Positions 35,878-45,597 of a stretch of DNA of 64,000 bases are shown one piece after another; the first letter of the stretch is position 1, and each line of letters starts with the position of its first letter. Position numbers and translations under genes: made by a program. Origin of the DNA: Halomonas halophila (GTDB lineage: Bacteria > Pseudomonadota > Gammaproteobacteria > Pseudomonadales > Halomonadaceae); the NCBI RefSeq assembly GCF_030406665.1, contig NZ_CP129121.1, positions 372,001-436,000 on the forward strand, in the 5' to 3' direction. The notes under the pieces were generated by a model. The model made no database searches, was not told the DNA's origin, and was given only the letters and a program-made list of their open reading frames with translations.

Positions 35878-36810
35878 ATGCTGGGATTCCTTCAGGGAGC
35901 CGCCTACGGCCTGTTTCTGACCTGCCTGCCCTGGTGCCTGGCCGGGCTGGCCAGCCCGCGGCTGGCGCTGGCCAGCGAGCACCCCACCCGCTGGCAGGTG
36001 GTGGTGCGCTACGCCTTCCTGGTGCCCTTCCTCAGCCTGCTGATGTGGCTGACCTCGCTGTGGGGCGGCTTCGACCCCAGCCTCGGCGGCTGGCTGGCGG
36101 GGCTGGTCGGCATCGCCGTGGAGCTGCCGCTGGAGCGTCGCTGGCGACGCTTCCGGGCGCGGCGCCACAAGCGCCGGCTCGAGGAGATGCTGCGCGCCGA
36201 GGCCACCCGCCGCCGTCACGAGTCGACCCGCGAGGCCGGCGTCAGCGAGCTCGACCCCGACCACCCGCCGGCGGAGGCCGACGAGGTGGTGCAGGCGCTG
36301 TGCCGGGCCAAGCAGGCGCTGCTGGAGGTCGACCGTGCCGATCACGCCGCCCAGGTCGATCGCCTCTACAGCCGCTACGGCAACGTGCTGGAGGTCATGG
36401 CCTCGCGCTTCACGGCCGGCGAGCTGGCCCACGAGCGGGCCCGTTCGTTGGTGGTCGAGGTGTGCATGGGCGCGGTGGACAACTTCACCGCCATGGCCTC
36501 CCAGGCCCGGGGCGTGGCCGGCCTCGACATCGACTTCATCCGCCGCCGCCTCGGCCATGAGGCCGGCAGTCTGTCGGCCAACGAGACCGACGCCCTGCGC
36601 CGCCGGCTGGCGCTGATCGAGGACACCGAGAAATCGCTGCGCCGGCTGGCGGCGCGCAACGAGGCGGCGCTGACCGCGCTGGACGACACCAGCGTGGCGC
36701 TGTCGCGCATCGTCACCGGCCGCCCGCGGGCCAGGGTCGGCGCCGACCAGGCCTGCGAGGAGCTGCGCCGCTTCATCGACGGCGCCGGGCGCTACGGCCG
36801 CGAGACCTGA
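35878..36810 (+). CDS. Membrane-anchored helical protein, partner of TelA gene
   Basis: A 310-residue protein without a family I recognise. Two hydrophobic segments lie in residues 1-90 (LGFLQGAAYGLFLTCLPWCL and YAFLVPFLSLLMWLTSL), then a basic stretch (RRWRRFRARRHKRRLEEM) and a long alpha-helical cytoplasmic region. A TelA-family gene follows after 38 bp, so the two probably form an operon and act together at the inner membrane. Function unknown. Confidence 0.7.
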   Translation: MLGFLQGAAYGLFLTCLPWCLAGLASPRLALASEHPTRWQVVVRYAFLVPFLSLLMWLTSLWGGFDPSLGGWLAGLVGIAVELPLERRWRRFRARRHKRRLEEMLRAEATRRRHESTREAGVSELDPDHPPAEADEVVQALCRAKQALLEVDRADHAAQVDRLYSRYGNVLEVMASRFTAGELAHERARSLVVEVCMGAVDNFTAMASQARGVAGLDIDFIRRRLGHEAGSLSANETDALRRRLALIEDTEKSLRRLAARNEAALTALDDTSVALSRIVTGRPRARVGADQACEELRRFIDGAGRYGRET

Positions 36811-36848
36811 CCCGGCGCGCCCCCTGGCAACATCAAGGAGAGCCCACC

Positions 36849-38060
36849 ATGACCGACGCGTCTCAGCCCGAGGGCAGCCCGCTGTCGCTGCCGCCCGTGG
36901 AACGCATTGCCGAGGAGCTGGAGCGGCCGGCCGCGGACGAGGCCGGACGCGCCGCGGCGGACCCGCAGCTCGCGGCCATGGCCGAGGCCTTCGTGACCGA
37001 GACCCTGGGCGACGAGGCCGAGGGTGCCGCCGCCCGGCAGCGTCGGGCGGTGGACGAGATGGGCCTCGAGCTCCAGCAGCAGGCCGCGCGCCAGAGCGAG
37101 ATGCTCAAGACGCCGCTGCGCCAGCTGGCCCGCCATGGCGAGGAAGGCGGGCCCGTCGCCAAGGCGCTGGTGGCGCTGCGCGGCCGCATGGACGACCTGG
37201 ACCCTCGCCATCATCGCCTCGAGCCCGGCCGCTTCGATCGGGTGCGTCGCCTGCTGCCGGGCACCAGCAGCCGGCTGCAGCGCTACTTCCACCGCTTCGA
37301 GACCGCCCAGCAGGCGCTGGAGGCGATCATCGCCGATCTCCAGGGCGGCCGCGACATGCTGGAGCGGGACAACCTGACCCTCGCCGACGACCAGGAGGCC
37401 ATGCGCGCGACCCTCGACCAGCTCGAGCGCCAGGTGTCGCTGGGGCGGCTGATCGACGAGCGCCTGATGGCGGCCCGCGACGGGATCGTCGACGACGACC
37501 GCCGCGCCTTCGTCGAGGAGGAGCTGCTGTTCCCGCTGCGCCAGCGCATCCTCGACCTCCAGCAGCAGCAGGCGGTATGCCAGCAGGGCGTGCTGGCGCT
37601 GGAGGTGATCATCCGCAACAACCGCGAGCTGATGCGCGGCGTCGACCGGGCGGTCAACGTCACGGTGTCGGCGCTGAGCGTGGCGGCCACCGTGGCGCTG
37701 GCGCTGGCCAACCAGCGGCTGGTGCTCGACCGCGTCGAGTCGCTCAACGCCACCACCAGCGAGACCATCGCCGGCACCGCCCGGGCGCTGCGCCAGCAGG
37801 GCGTGGACATCCAGACCCGCGCCGCCTCCGCCAACCTCGACATGAAGGCCCTCGAGGGCGCCTTCGCCGACGTCATGGCGGCGGTCGACGACCTGGCGAG
37901 CTATCGCCGCGAGGCGCTGCCGCGGCTGGGCGAGCAGATCGAGCGGCTCGAGGGGCTGACCCGCGAGGGCGGCGGCGCCGTGGAGCGCCTGGCCCGCGAA
38001 TCCGGCGAGTCGGGCGAAGCCGGTGAGCCGGGCGATTCCGCCGGGTCAGACAAGCGCTGA
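36849..38060 (+). CDS. TelA/KlaA-family toxic anion resistance protein
   Basis: A 403-residue, almost entirely helical protein of the TelA family (tellurite resistance in plasmids, also linked to antimicrobial resistance). Hallmarks are LLPGTSSRLQRYFHRFETAQ, LEVIIRNNRELMRGVDRAVNVT and ALANQRLVLDRVESLNATTSETI. The role is unknown despite the name; membrane-stress protection is often suggested. An acidic Gly/Ser/Glu tail closes the protein. AAGGAG precedes the ATG. Confidence 0.88.
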   Translation: MTDASQPEGSPLSLPPVERIAEELERPAADEAGRAAADPQLAAMAEAFVTETLGDEAEGAAARQRRAVDEMGLELQQQAARQSEMLKTPLRQLARHGEEGGPVAKALVALRGRMDDLDPRHHRLEPGRFDRVRRLLPGTSSRLQRYFHRFETAQQALEAIIADLQGGRDMLERDNLTLADDQEAMRATLDQLERQVSLGRLIDERLMAARDGIVDDDRRAFVEEELLFPLRQRILDLQQQQAVCQQGVLALEVIIRNNRELMRGVDRAVNVTVSALSVAATVALALANQRLVLDRVESLNATTSETIAGTARALRQQGVDIQTRAASANLDMKALEGAFADVMAAVDDLASYRREALPRLGEQIERLEGLTREGGGAVERLARESGESGEAGEPGDSAGSDKR

Positions 38061-38291
38061 TCCCGGCGGCGCCAGTTCTTTTAACGCATTCCTTCCTGTC
38101 TTTTTCCCTCTCTGATGTCCCGCCGGAGTCGAGCGATGGCCCCGAGCGTGGGCGCCGTGACGCGCCATTGTCTCAATTCAACGACCGAATCGCCGAAGTC
38201 AGACTAGGGTGGCAAATAGTGTCATGCGATCGGCGGAGAGTGATTTCCGTCAATCGTCATAAAAAAGCATCAAAAAAGGCAGGGGGAACTC
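38061..38291. other. Intergenic region before PAS receptor gene
   Basis: A 231-bp, comparatively AT-rich gap with A-runs near its end (CATAAAAAAGCATCAAAAAAG, about 38258-38278) and GGGGGAA before the next ATG. No clear sigma-70 or flagellar promoter, operator or RNA is seen. Confidence 0.4.
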
Positions 38292-39773
38292 ATGCAGTTG
38301 AACTACCGCAAGTGGTGGCAGCGTGGGAGCGAAGAGGCATCGGCAGGGGCACCGGTGCTGGATCGCGCGGCGCCCGAAGGGCTCGCCGAGTCGGTCATGG
38401 AATCCGCGGTGGACGGCATGGTGGTGATCGATGTCGCCGATCGGGTGGTCCGCTTCAATGCCGCGGCGGAGCGGCTCTGGGGGCTGTCCCGCAAGGCGGT
38501 GCTCGGCCAGCCGGTGGACCGGCTGGTGCCGGAGCTGCTGCGCGACGAGCATCAGGACCATCTGCACGTCAGCCGCGCCAGCGGCCGGGACGTCCAGGTG
38601 GGGCGGCATCGCGAAGTGATGCTGGAGCGCCCCGACGGCAGCCGGCGGCGGGTGGGCATCGCGCTGTCCCGCGTCGCCCTGGGCGACGGCGAGGGCTATG
38701 CCGCCGTGGTGCGCGAACTCGGCGAGGAGCGCCCGTCGGATCAGGGCGCCCATCAGGCGCTTGAGCAGTGCCTGGACGCGGTGGTCAGCATCGACGACCA
38801 GAACCGGGTGACCTTCTTCAACGCCGCCGCCGAGCGGCTGTGGGGCTGTCGCCGCGAGCAGGTGCTGGGCGAGAACGTCAATCGCCTGGTGCCCGGGGCG
38901 ATCCGCGGCCAGCACGACGGCTTCGTCGATCGTCACCGCCGCCACGGCGACGACCGCATCGTCGGCACCAGCCGCGACGTCCAGCTGGAGCGCTTCGACG
39001 GCGAGACGCGCTGGGTCAATCTGGCGCTGTCGCGCTTCGTGGTCGACGGACGCCAGTGCTACACCGCCTTCGTGCGCGATATCACCGAGGAGCGCGAGTT
39101 CCGCACCCTGATGGAAAGCACCCTGGAGCAGGCCGTCAATGCCGTGGTGACCATCGACGAGCAGAATCGGGTGACCTTCTTCAACGCCGCCGCCGAGCGG
39201 CTGTGGGGCTATGAGCGTCGCGAGGTGCTGGGCGAGAACGTCAAGATGCTGGTGCCCCACGCCATCCAGGGAAATCACGACGCCTACGTGCAGCGCAATC
39301 GCGATACCGGCGAGGACCGCATCGTCGGCAGGACCCGCGAGGTCGAGGTGGTGCGCAAGGACGGCGATTCGACCTGGGCCAGCCTGTCGCTGGCGCGCAT
39401 CCGCATCGACGAGCGCCTGGTCTACACCGCCTTCCTGCGCGACGTGGCCGAGGACGTCACCCATCGCGCCAACATGGTCGAGCGCACCGAGGAGTTCGCC
39501 AAGGCCAACCAGCGGGTCACCCAGTTCGCCGAGGACATCGAGGCGATCGCCATGCGCACGCATCTGCTGTCGCTCAACGCCTCCATCGAGGCGGCGCGGG
39601 CCGGCGAGGCGGGGCGCGGCTTCTCGGTGGTGGCCGAGGAGGTGCGCGCCCTGGCCGAACAGGCCACGGGCTCGGCCAAGGACATCGGCGAGGTGGTCGG
39701 CCACACCCAGGCGCTGTTCCAGGAGCTGCAGGACGCCCTCAAGGCCATCGAGGCGAGCGCGCGCGGCGGCTGA
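38292..39773 (+). CDS. Soluble triple-PAS chemoreceptor-like protein (BdlA-like)
   Basis: A 493-residue protein with three PAS domains and a short MCP tip. The shared PAS core [12 protein letters not shown] begins at residues 51, 172 and 293, an exact period of 121. The last two repeats share 43 identical bases (38805-38847 and 39168-39210). The C-terminal 85 residues hold the signalling tip [20 protein letters not shown] and [14 protein letters not shown], with no long methylation helices and no membrane segment. The layout resembles P. aeruginosa BdlA (two PAS plus MCP), which controls biofilm dispersal, and Aer-type redox sensors. Confidence 0.88.
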   Translation: MQLNYRKWWQRGSEEASAGAPVLDRAAPEGLAESVMESAVDGMVVIDVADRVVRFNAAAERLWGLSRKAVLGQPVDRLVPELLRDEHQDHLHVSRASGRDVQVGRHREVMLERPDGSRRRVGIALSRVALGDGEGYAAVVRELGEERPSDQGAHQALEQCLDAVVSIDDQNRVTFFNAAAERLWGCRREQVLGENVNRLVPGAIRGQHDGFVDRHRRHGDDRIVGTSRDVQLERFDGETRWVNLALSRFVVDGRQCYTAFVRDITEEREFRTLMESTLEQAVNAVVTIDEQNRVTFFNAAAERLWGYERREVLGENVKMLVPHAIQGNHDAYVQRNRDTGEDRIVGRTREVEVVRKDGDSTWASLSLARIRIDERLVYTAFLRDVAEDVTHRANMVERTEEFAKANQRVTQFAEDIEAIAMRTHLLSLNASIEAARAGEAGRGFSVVAEEVRALAEQATGSAKDIGEVVGHTQALFQELQDALKAIEASARGG

Positions 39774-39874
39774 GGCGTCTCCGTCTGGACTATGCTGCAG
39801 GAGTAATGTTCGCGTCGCCCTGACGGCGCCCGGGATCGGCCCGTGGCGCCGCCGACGGGCGGCAGGGAGCGATC

Positions 39875-41182
39875 ATGAACACCGCAGTACGCAACGTCTT
39901 CGTGGTCGGGCTGGACGACTTCAACCGTCAGCGGCTCGAGAGCCTGAAAGGGGCAGAGGACTGCCGCTTCCACGGCGTCATCGCCCCCGAGGCGGTCTAC
40001 GACACCGAGGTCTTCGACATCGCCGCCATGCTCGAGGAGTCCACCGCCCAGCTGGAGGCCTTCGACGGCACGGTGGATGCCATCGTCGGCTACATGGACT
40101 TCCCCGTCTCGACCATGCTGCCGATCCTCTGCGAGCGCTTCGGCACCCGCTCGCCGACGCTTTCGAGCCTGCTCAAGTGCGAGCACAAGTACTGGAGCCG
40201 GCGGGTGCAGCAGGAGGTCATTGCGGAGCACATCCCGGCCTTCACCGCCTTCGACCCCTTCGACGACGAGGCCCTGACGCACATCGGCGAGGCGGGGTTT
40301 CACTTCCCGTTCTTCGTCAAGCCGATCAAGTCCTCCGGCTCGCGGCTGGGCTTTCGCATCGATACCCCGGAAGACTTCCAGCATGCCATCGAGCGCCTCC
40401 GGGCCGAGATCGGCCTGATTGCCGACCCCTTCAACACCGTGCTCGAGCAGGCCCGGCTGCCGGACGAGATCGCCGCCGTGGAGGGCCACTTCTGCATGGC
40501 CGAGGCGATCATCGGCGGCTGGCAGTGCACCGTGGAGGGCTACGTCTTCGAGGGCGAGGTGGTCAGCTACGGCATCGTCGACTCGCTGCGCTATCCCCAG
40601 GTGCTGAGCTTCTTCCACTACCGCTATCCGTCCGGGCTGCCCGATCCCGTCCAGGCCACCATGCGCGAGCTCAGCGAGCGGGTGATGCGCCACATCGGCT
40701 TCGACAACTCGGCGTTCAACATCGAGTTCTTCTGGGACGAGGTGCAGGACCGCATCTGGCTGCTCGAGATCAACACCCGGCTGTCGCAGTCGCACTGCGA
40801 CCTGTTCGAGAAGGTCGACGGTGCCAGTCACCAGCAGGTCGCCATCGACCTGGCGCTGGGCCGGCGGCCCGGCATGCCCCATCGCCGGGGCGAGTTCGCG
40901 GTGGCGGCCAAGTTCTTCTATCGGGTGTTCTTCGTCGATGCCGTGGCCGTCAGGGTGCCGAGCGACGAAGAGATCGCCGCCCTGGAGGCGGATTTTCCGG
41001 GCACGGTGATCCACCTGCAGGTGGCGCCCGGCCAGCGGCTGTCGACGCTGCCGGAGCAGGACAGCTACAGCTTCGCGCTGGCGCATGTCTGGATGGGCGC
41101 CGACGGCGCCGAGCAGCTGCTGGAGCACTACGAGCGACTGGCGGCGCGGTTGGTGTTCGAGTTCGATGAGATCGTGGGCTGA
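39875..41182 (+). CDS. ATP-grasp ligase-like protein
   Basis: A 435-residue protein with an ATP-grasp fold: N-terminal pre-ATP domain (NVFVVGLDDFNRQRLESL), the ATP loop FFVKPIKSSGSRLGFRI near residue 150, and metal/ATP residues in IEFFWDEVQDRIWLLEINTRLS. Such enzymes make amide or ester bonds through an acyl phosphate. The substrate is unknown. It starts a same-strand line with a CocE-family hydrolase (17 bp on) and an MFS transporter, suggesting synthesis and turnover or export of an amide-containing small molecule; this is inference. Confidence 0.82.
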   Translation: MNTAVRNVFVVGLDDFNRQRLESLKGAEDCRFHGVIAPEAVYDTEVFDIAAMLEESTAQLEAFDGTVDAIVGYMDFPVSTMLPILCERFGTRSPTLSSLLKCEHKYWSRRVQQEVIAEHIPAFTAFDPFDDEALTHIGEAGFHFPFFVKPIKSSGSRLGFRIDTPEDFQHAIERLRAEIGLIADPFNTVLEQARLPDEIAAVEGHFCMAEAIIGGWQCTVEGYVFEGEVVSYGIVDSLRYPQVLSFFHYRYPSGLPDPVQATMRELSERVMRHIGFDNSAFNIEFFWDEVQDRIWLLEINTRLSQSHCDLFEKVDGASHQQVAIDLALGRRPGMPHRRGEFAVAAKFFYRVFFVDAVAVRVPSDEEIAALEADFPGTVIHLQVAPGQRLSTLPEQDSYSFALAHVWMGADGAEQLLEHYERLAARLVFEFDEIVG

Positions 41183-41199
41183 AGAAGGAGGGCAGCAGG

Positions 41200-43230
41200 A
41201 TGCGCATCGTCGAGGACTTTCCCCGCAGGGTCCAGGAGGAGGAAACCTGGATTCCCATGGCCGACGGCACGCGCCTGGCGGCCCGCATCTGGCGGCCGGT
41301 GGACGCCGAGGGCCATCCGGTGCCGGCGATCCTCGAGTATCTGCCCTATCGCAAGCGCGACCTGACCGCAGCCCGCGATGTCCAGAGCCATCCCTACTGG
41401 GCCGGCCACGGCTATGCCGGGGTGAGGGTCGACATCCGCGGCACCGGCGAGTCCGACGGCGTGCTCACCGACGAGTACCTGCCCGAGGAGCTGGCCGACG
41501 GCGTGGCGATCATCGAGTGGCTGGTCGCCCAGCCCTGGTGCAGCGGCGAGGTCGGCATGATCGGCATCTCCTGGGGTGGCTTCAATGGCTTGCAGATCGC
41601 CGCCCTGCAACCGCCGGCACTCAAGGCGGTGATCACCTTGTGCTCCACCGACGACCGCTACGCCGACGACATCCACCACATGGGCGGCTGCCTGCTGGGC
41701 GACAATCTGTCCTGGGCCTCGACCATGTTCGACGGCAACGCCTGCCCGCCGGACCCGGCGCTGGTCGGCGATCGCTGGCGCGACATGTGGCTCGAGCGCC
41801 TCGACGGCAGCGGCCTGTGGCTGGCCCAGTGGCTCGAGCACCAGCGCCGCGACGACTACTGGAAACACGGCTCGGTGTGCGAGGACTTCGCCGCCATCCG
41901 CTGCCCGGTGTATGCCATCAGCGGCTGGGCCGACGGCTACTGCAACGCCGTCTTCCGCCTGCTGGCGGGGCTCGAGGTGCCGCGCAAGGGGCTGGTCGGC
42001 CCCTGGTCGCACAAGTATCCGCACCTCGGCGTGCCGGGGCCGGCCATCGGCTTTTTGCAGGAATCGCTGCGCTGGTGGGACCAGTGGCTCAAGGGCCGTG
42101 ACACCGGGATCATGGACGAGCCGATGCTGCGGGTGTGGATGCAGGAGTCGGTGCCGCCCTCGGCGCGCTACGCCGAGCGACCGGGGCGCTGGGTGGCCGA
42201 GCCGAGCTGGCCGTCGCCGCGCATCGTGCCGACGTCGTTCCGTCTGAGCGTGGGCCACGACCTGCTGCCCGAGGCGCCGGACGCGCCGGAGGAGGGCGAG
42301 GTGATGACGCTGCGCTCGTCGCTGTCGGTGGGGCTCTACGCCGGCAAGTGGTGCTCCTACAACGCGCCGCCGGACCTGCCCCATGATCAGCGCGACGAGG
42401 ATGGCGGCTGCCTGGTGTTCCAGACGCCGCGGCTGGAGGAGGCGATCGAGATATGCGGCCAGCCTACGGTCGAACTGGAGCTCGAAGCCGACCGGCCGGT
42501 GGCCATGGTGGCGCTGCGGCTGATCGACGTCGCCGAGGACGACAAGGCCACCCGGGTGTCCTACGGCCTGCTGAACCTGACCCATCGCGACAGCGACGAG
42601 CATCCCGAGCCGCTGGAGCCCGGCCGGCGCTACCGGGTGACGGTGGCGCTCAAGCACATTGCCCAGCAGTTCCCGGCCGGGCACGCGATCCGGCTGTCGC
42701 TGTCCACCAGCTACTGGCCGCTGGCCTGGCCGGCGCCGCGGCCGGTCACCCTGACGCTGTGCCCCGGGCGCAGCCGTTTGATGCTGCCGGTGCGCGCGCC
42801 GCAGCCCGAGGAGGAGGCGGCGCTGCCGGCCTTCCTCGAGCCTGAGGGCGCGCCGCCCATCGCCAAGACCCTGATCCAGCCCACCCAGGAGAGCTGGCGG
42901 GTGATCCGCGACCTGGCCAACGACCAGACCACCCTCGAGGTGATCAACGACGAGGGCCGCTACCGGCTCGACGCCATCGACCTGGAGATCGCCGGCCGGG
43001 TCACCGAGCGCTACCGTTACTCCTACGGTAGCTACGACAGCGTCAGCGGCTGGACCGAATGGGAACGCACCTTCCAGCGCGGCGACTGGGAGGTGCGCAC
43101 CCTGACCCGCACGCTGATGACCAGCGACCCGGACAACTTCCGCCTGCGCGCCACCCTGGACGCCTGGGAAGGCGAGACACGCATCTTCGCCCGCACCTGG
43201 GACGAGACGATTCCACGGGATCTGGTGTAG
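41200..43230 (+). CDS. CocE/NonD-family alpha/beta hydrolase
   Basis: A 676-residue acylase/X-Pro dipeptidyl-peptidase-like enzyme. The hydrolase domain (1 to about 340) has the nucleophile S124 in GISWGGFNG, oxyanion Tyr in LEYLPYRKRD, RGTGESDG, and the acid and His regions ISGWADGYCNAV and GPWSHKYPHLG. The C-terminal half (about 380-600) is the jelly-roll XPD_C domain. Family members hydrolyse esters and amides such as cocaine or glutaryl-cephalosporin. Here it follows an ATP-grasp gene at 17 bp. Confidence 0.9.
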   Translation: MRIVEDFPRRVQEEETWIPMADGTRLAARIWRPVDAEGHPVPAILEYLPYRKRDLTAARDVQSHPYWAGHGYAGVRVDIRGTGESDGVLTDEYLPEELADGVAIIEWLVAQPWCSGEVGMIGISWGGFNGLQIAALQPPALKAVITLCSTDDRYADDIHHMGGCLLGDNLSWASTMFDGNACPPDPALVGDRWRDMWLERLDGSGLWLAQWLEHQRRDDYWKHGSVCEDFAAIRCPVYAISGWADGYCNAVFRLLAGLEVPRKGLVGPWSHKYPHLGVPGPAIGFLQESLRWWDQWLKGRDTGIMDEPMLRVWMQESVPPSARYAERPGRWVAEPSWPSPRIVPTSFRLSVGHDLLPEAPDAPEEGEVMTLRSSLSVGLYAGKWCSYNAPPDLPHDQRDEDGGCLVFQTPRLEEAIEICGQPTVELELEADRPVAMVALRLIDVAEDDKATRVSYGLLNLTHRDSDEHPEPLEPGRRYRVTVALKHIAQQFPAGHAIRLSLSTSYWPLAWPAPRPVTLTLCPGRSRLMLPVRAPQPEEEAALPAFLEPEGAPPIAKTLIQPTQESWRVIRDLANDQTTLEVINDEGRYRLDAIDLEIAGRVTERYRYSYGSYDSVSGWTEWERTFQRGDWEVRTLTRTLMTSDPDNFRLRATLDAWEGETRIFARTWDETIPRDLV

Positions 43231-43310
43231 CGGGGTAGGGGGACGTCGTCGATAGTCGGCGAGAGGCGCGGCTGCTATCTTGGCCCCTTTCTCGACAGGG
43301 ATGCCCCGCC

Positions 43311-44666
43311 ATGAGCGTGACCACCGCCGACGCGCCCGCGACGCCCCGGGCCTCGCGCAAGGAGATCCTGGGCTGGGCGATGTTCGACTTCGCCAACCAG
43401 GCCTACACCCTGCTGATCATCACCGTGGTGTTTGGCGAGCTGTTCACCACGGTGATCGTCGGCGACCGCGGCGACGGCTATCGCTGGGCCAACTTCCTGT
43501 GGAGCCTGGCGCTGGCGATCAGCTACCTGCTGGTGGTGATCACCGGGCCGCTGTGCGGCGCGGTGATGGACTACCGGGCGGAGAAGAAGCGCTTCCTGTT
43601 CGCCAGCTACGTGGTCACCATCGTCGCCACCGCGCTGCTCTATTTCGTCGCCCCGGGTTACGTGTGGCTGGGGCTCGTGCTGATCGTGGTCTCGAACTAC
43701 GCCTACTCCATGGGCGAGTCCTTCATCGCCGCCTTCCTGCCGGGGCTCGGGCCGCCCGAGTCGCTGGGCCGCATCTCGGGCTTCGGCTGGGCGCTGGGCT
43801 ACGTCGGCGGGCTGTTCGCCGCCGGCTTCACCCTGGTGGTGCTGGGCGAGGCTAGCGCCGAGAACTTCGAGCGCATCCGCTGGGTCGGGCCCTTCGCCGC
43901 CGGCTTCTTCCTGGTCACCGCCATTCCCACCTTCCTGTGGGTGAAGGAGCGCGGCACGCCGCAGAACAGCGGGCTGTCCTACCGCACGATCGCCTGGCGG
44001 CGGGTCTCGACCACCCTCCACGAGCTGCGCCGCTTTCGCGACCTGGCCATCTTCCTGGTGTCGCTGCTGTTCTCCATGGCCGGGGTCTACATCATCATCG
44101 CCTTCGCCTTCATCTACGGCGCCCAGGTGATCGGCTGGGACGAGTCCGTGCGCAATGTCATGTTCATCATCGTGCAGATCACCGCCGCCGCCGGGGCGAT
44201 CGGCTTCGGCGCCATCCAGGACCGCATTGGCACCCGGGTGACCTACCTGATCACCCTGGTGCTGTGGGTGGCGGCAATCCTGGCGATCTGGGCCACGCCA
44301 ACGCTCACCGCCTGGCTCAACGCCGCACTGGAACTCGACTGGCAGGCCCAGCACCTGTTCCTGCTGGTCGGCTGCCTGGCGGGGCTCAGCCTGGGCTCGA
44401 GCCAGTCCGCCAGCCGCGCCCTGGTGGGGCTGTTCTCGCCGAGCCGCAAGGCCGCCGAGTTCTTCGGCTTCTGGGGCCTGGCCAACAAGCTCGCCGGGGT
44501 GGTGGGCATCGTCGCCCTGGGACTGCTGCAGTCGGTGGTCGGACTGCAGGCCTCGATCCTGCTGTGTGCGGGACTGTTCATCGTCGCCATCCTGATCTGC
44601 CTGTTCGTCGATCAGCAGAGAGGCATGCGGGCGGCACGAGAGTGGGAAGCCCGCAACGGCCGCTAA
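43311..44666 (+). CDS. MFS transporter, UMF1 (Atg22-like) family
   Basis: A 451-residue membrane protein with about 12 helices. The UMF1/Atg22 signature is at the N terminus (ILGWAMFDFANQAYTLLII), with SYVVTIVATALLYF, GYVGGLFAAGF, FLWVKERG and GSSQSASRALVGLFSPSRKAAEFFGFW further on. Atg22 exports amino acids from yeast vacuoles; bacterial relatives are uncharacterised. It follows the CocE gene after 80 bp on the same strand and could carry that enzyme's substrate or product. Confidence 0.87.
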   Translation: MSVTTADAPATPRASRKEILGWAMFDFANQAYTLLIITVVFGELFTTVIVGDRGDGYRWANFLWSLALAISYLLVVITGPLCGAVMDYRAEKKRFLFASYVVTIVATALLYFVAPGYVWLGLVLIVVSNYAYSMGESFIAAFLPGLGPPESLGRISGFGWALGYVGGLFAAGFTLVVLGEASAENFERIRWVGPFAAGFFLVTAIPTFLWVKERGTPQNSGLSYRTIAWRRVSTTLHELRRFRDLAIFLVSLLFSMAGVYIIIAFAFIYGAQVIGWDESVRNVMFIIVQITAAAGAIGFGAIQDRIGTRVTYLITLVLWVAAILAIWATPTLTAWLNAALELDWQAQHLFLLVGCLAGLSLGSSQSASRALVGLFSPSRKAAEFFGFWGLANKLAGVVGIVALGLLQSVVGLQASILLCAGLFIVAILICLFVDQQRGMRAAREWEARNGR

Positions 44667-44835
44667 GGCCGATTGACTGCTGCGCTCGATATCTTGGCCG
44701 CCGGCGGTGCGCGCCATCCTCATGTAGCAGGCTACATTCCGGTGGCTGTGCTCCGGCGGCAGCCAACCTATCGTCGCTCGCGACGTCAATCGACGCTTAG
44801 CTGATTTCCTCGGGAGCCTGCTTGATGCCAAAAAT
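44667..44835. repeat. Intergenic segment rich in inverted repeats, possible extragenic repeat
   Basis: This 169-bp gap holds ATGTAGC-AG-GCTACAT (44722-44737, perfect 7-bp arms), GGCTG/CAGCC arms (44744-44764) and GC-rich palindromic GGCCGCCGGCGG. It does not look coding and is unlike terminators. It may be a copy of a genome-wide repeated element; only a genome search can tell. Confidence 0.35.
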
Positions 44836-45498
44836 CTACTTGGGGCGTTCGAGGGCGAACAGGTCGGTGGTGCGGCTATAGTCCGAGCCGGCCATGCGGC
44901 CGACCGGGCGCAGCGTCTCGATGTCGACGTGGCGGCCGTCCCAGACCTCGGGCGCGGCGTGCACCGCGACCACCTCGGCGAGCACCAGATTGCCGGCCAG
45001 CGGGCTGTCGCCGAAGCGGATCACCTCGCGCAGCCGGCAGCCGAAGGCGATCGGCGACTCGGCGATGCGCGGCACCCTGAGTTCGCCCATCGGCGCCTTG
45101 GTCAGGCCGGCGTGGTCGAACTCGTCCTCGCCGCGGGGCAGGCTGGCGCTGGTGGCATTGAGCGCCTCGGCCAGCGCCTCGCTGCCGACGTGGATCACGC
45201 ATTCGCCGACTTCGTCGAGGTTGTGGAGGGTGTCCTTGGCCTTGCCCTCGCCGTTGAGCAGCGGCGAGAAGGCCAGCACCGGCGGGTTGACGCTGGCCAC
45301 GTTGAAGAACGAGAAGGGTGCCAGGTTGGCGCGCCCCTCGGCGTCGACGGTGGCGACCCAGGCGATGGGGCGCGGGGCGATGGCGCCGGAGAACAGCCGG
45401 TAGATCGTGCCGGCCTCGAGGGCGTCGGTGCCGAGGGTGCCGGCAGCGCGAGCAGCGTCGGAGGCGGGGGCATCGTCGGAGAAAGAGGCGTCGCTCAT
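44836..45498 (-). CDS. Flavin reductase-like FMN-binding protein
   Basis: A 220-residue protein of the flavin_reduct split-barrel family: YRLFSGAIAPRPIAWVATVDAEGRANLAPFSFFN, NPPVLAFSPLL, ECVIHVGSEALAEALNATSA and GCRLREVIRFGDSPLAGNLVLAEVV. This PRPIAW subgroup is close to flavoproteins of unknown substrate rather than to HpaC. The ATG at 45498 follows AAGGAGC and is preferred over one at 45531. It stands alone on the minus strand. Confidence 0.88.
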   Translation of the reverse strand: MSDASFSDDAPASDAARAAGTLGTDALEAGTIYRLFSGAIAPRPIAWVATVDAEGRANLAPFSFFNVASVNPPVLAFSPLLNGEGKAKDTLHNLDEVGECVIHVGSEALAEALNATSASLPRGEDEFDHAGLTKAPMGELRVPRIAESPIAFGCRLREVIRFGDSPLAGNLVLAEVVAVHAAPEVWDGRHVDIETLRPVGRMAGSDYSRTTDLFALERPK

Positions 45499-45597
45499 GA
45501 TCGCTCCTTGAGGGTGAACGAAAGGCTTCATCCCAGCATGGGCGCCGGCGGGCGTCCAGTGTCATGATGGGCGAGCCGGATGACGGGAGGGCGATGA

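Noticed and set aside
36849..38060. TelA considered as evidence of a tellurite-resistance island
   Set aside because: No terZABCDE, thiopurine methyltransferase or mobility genes are near, and base composition matches the neighbours.
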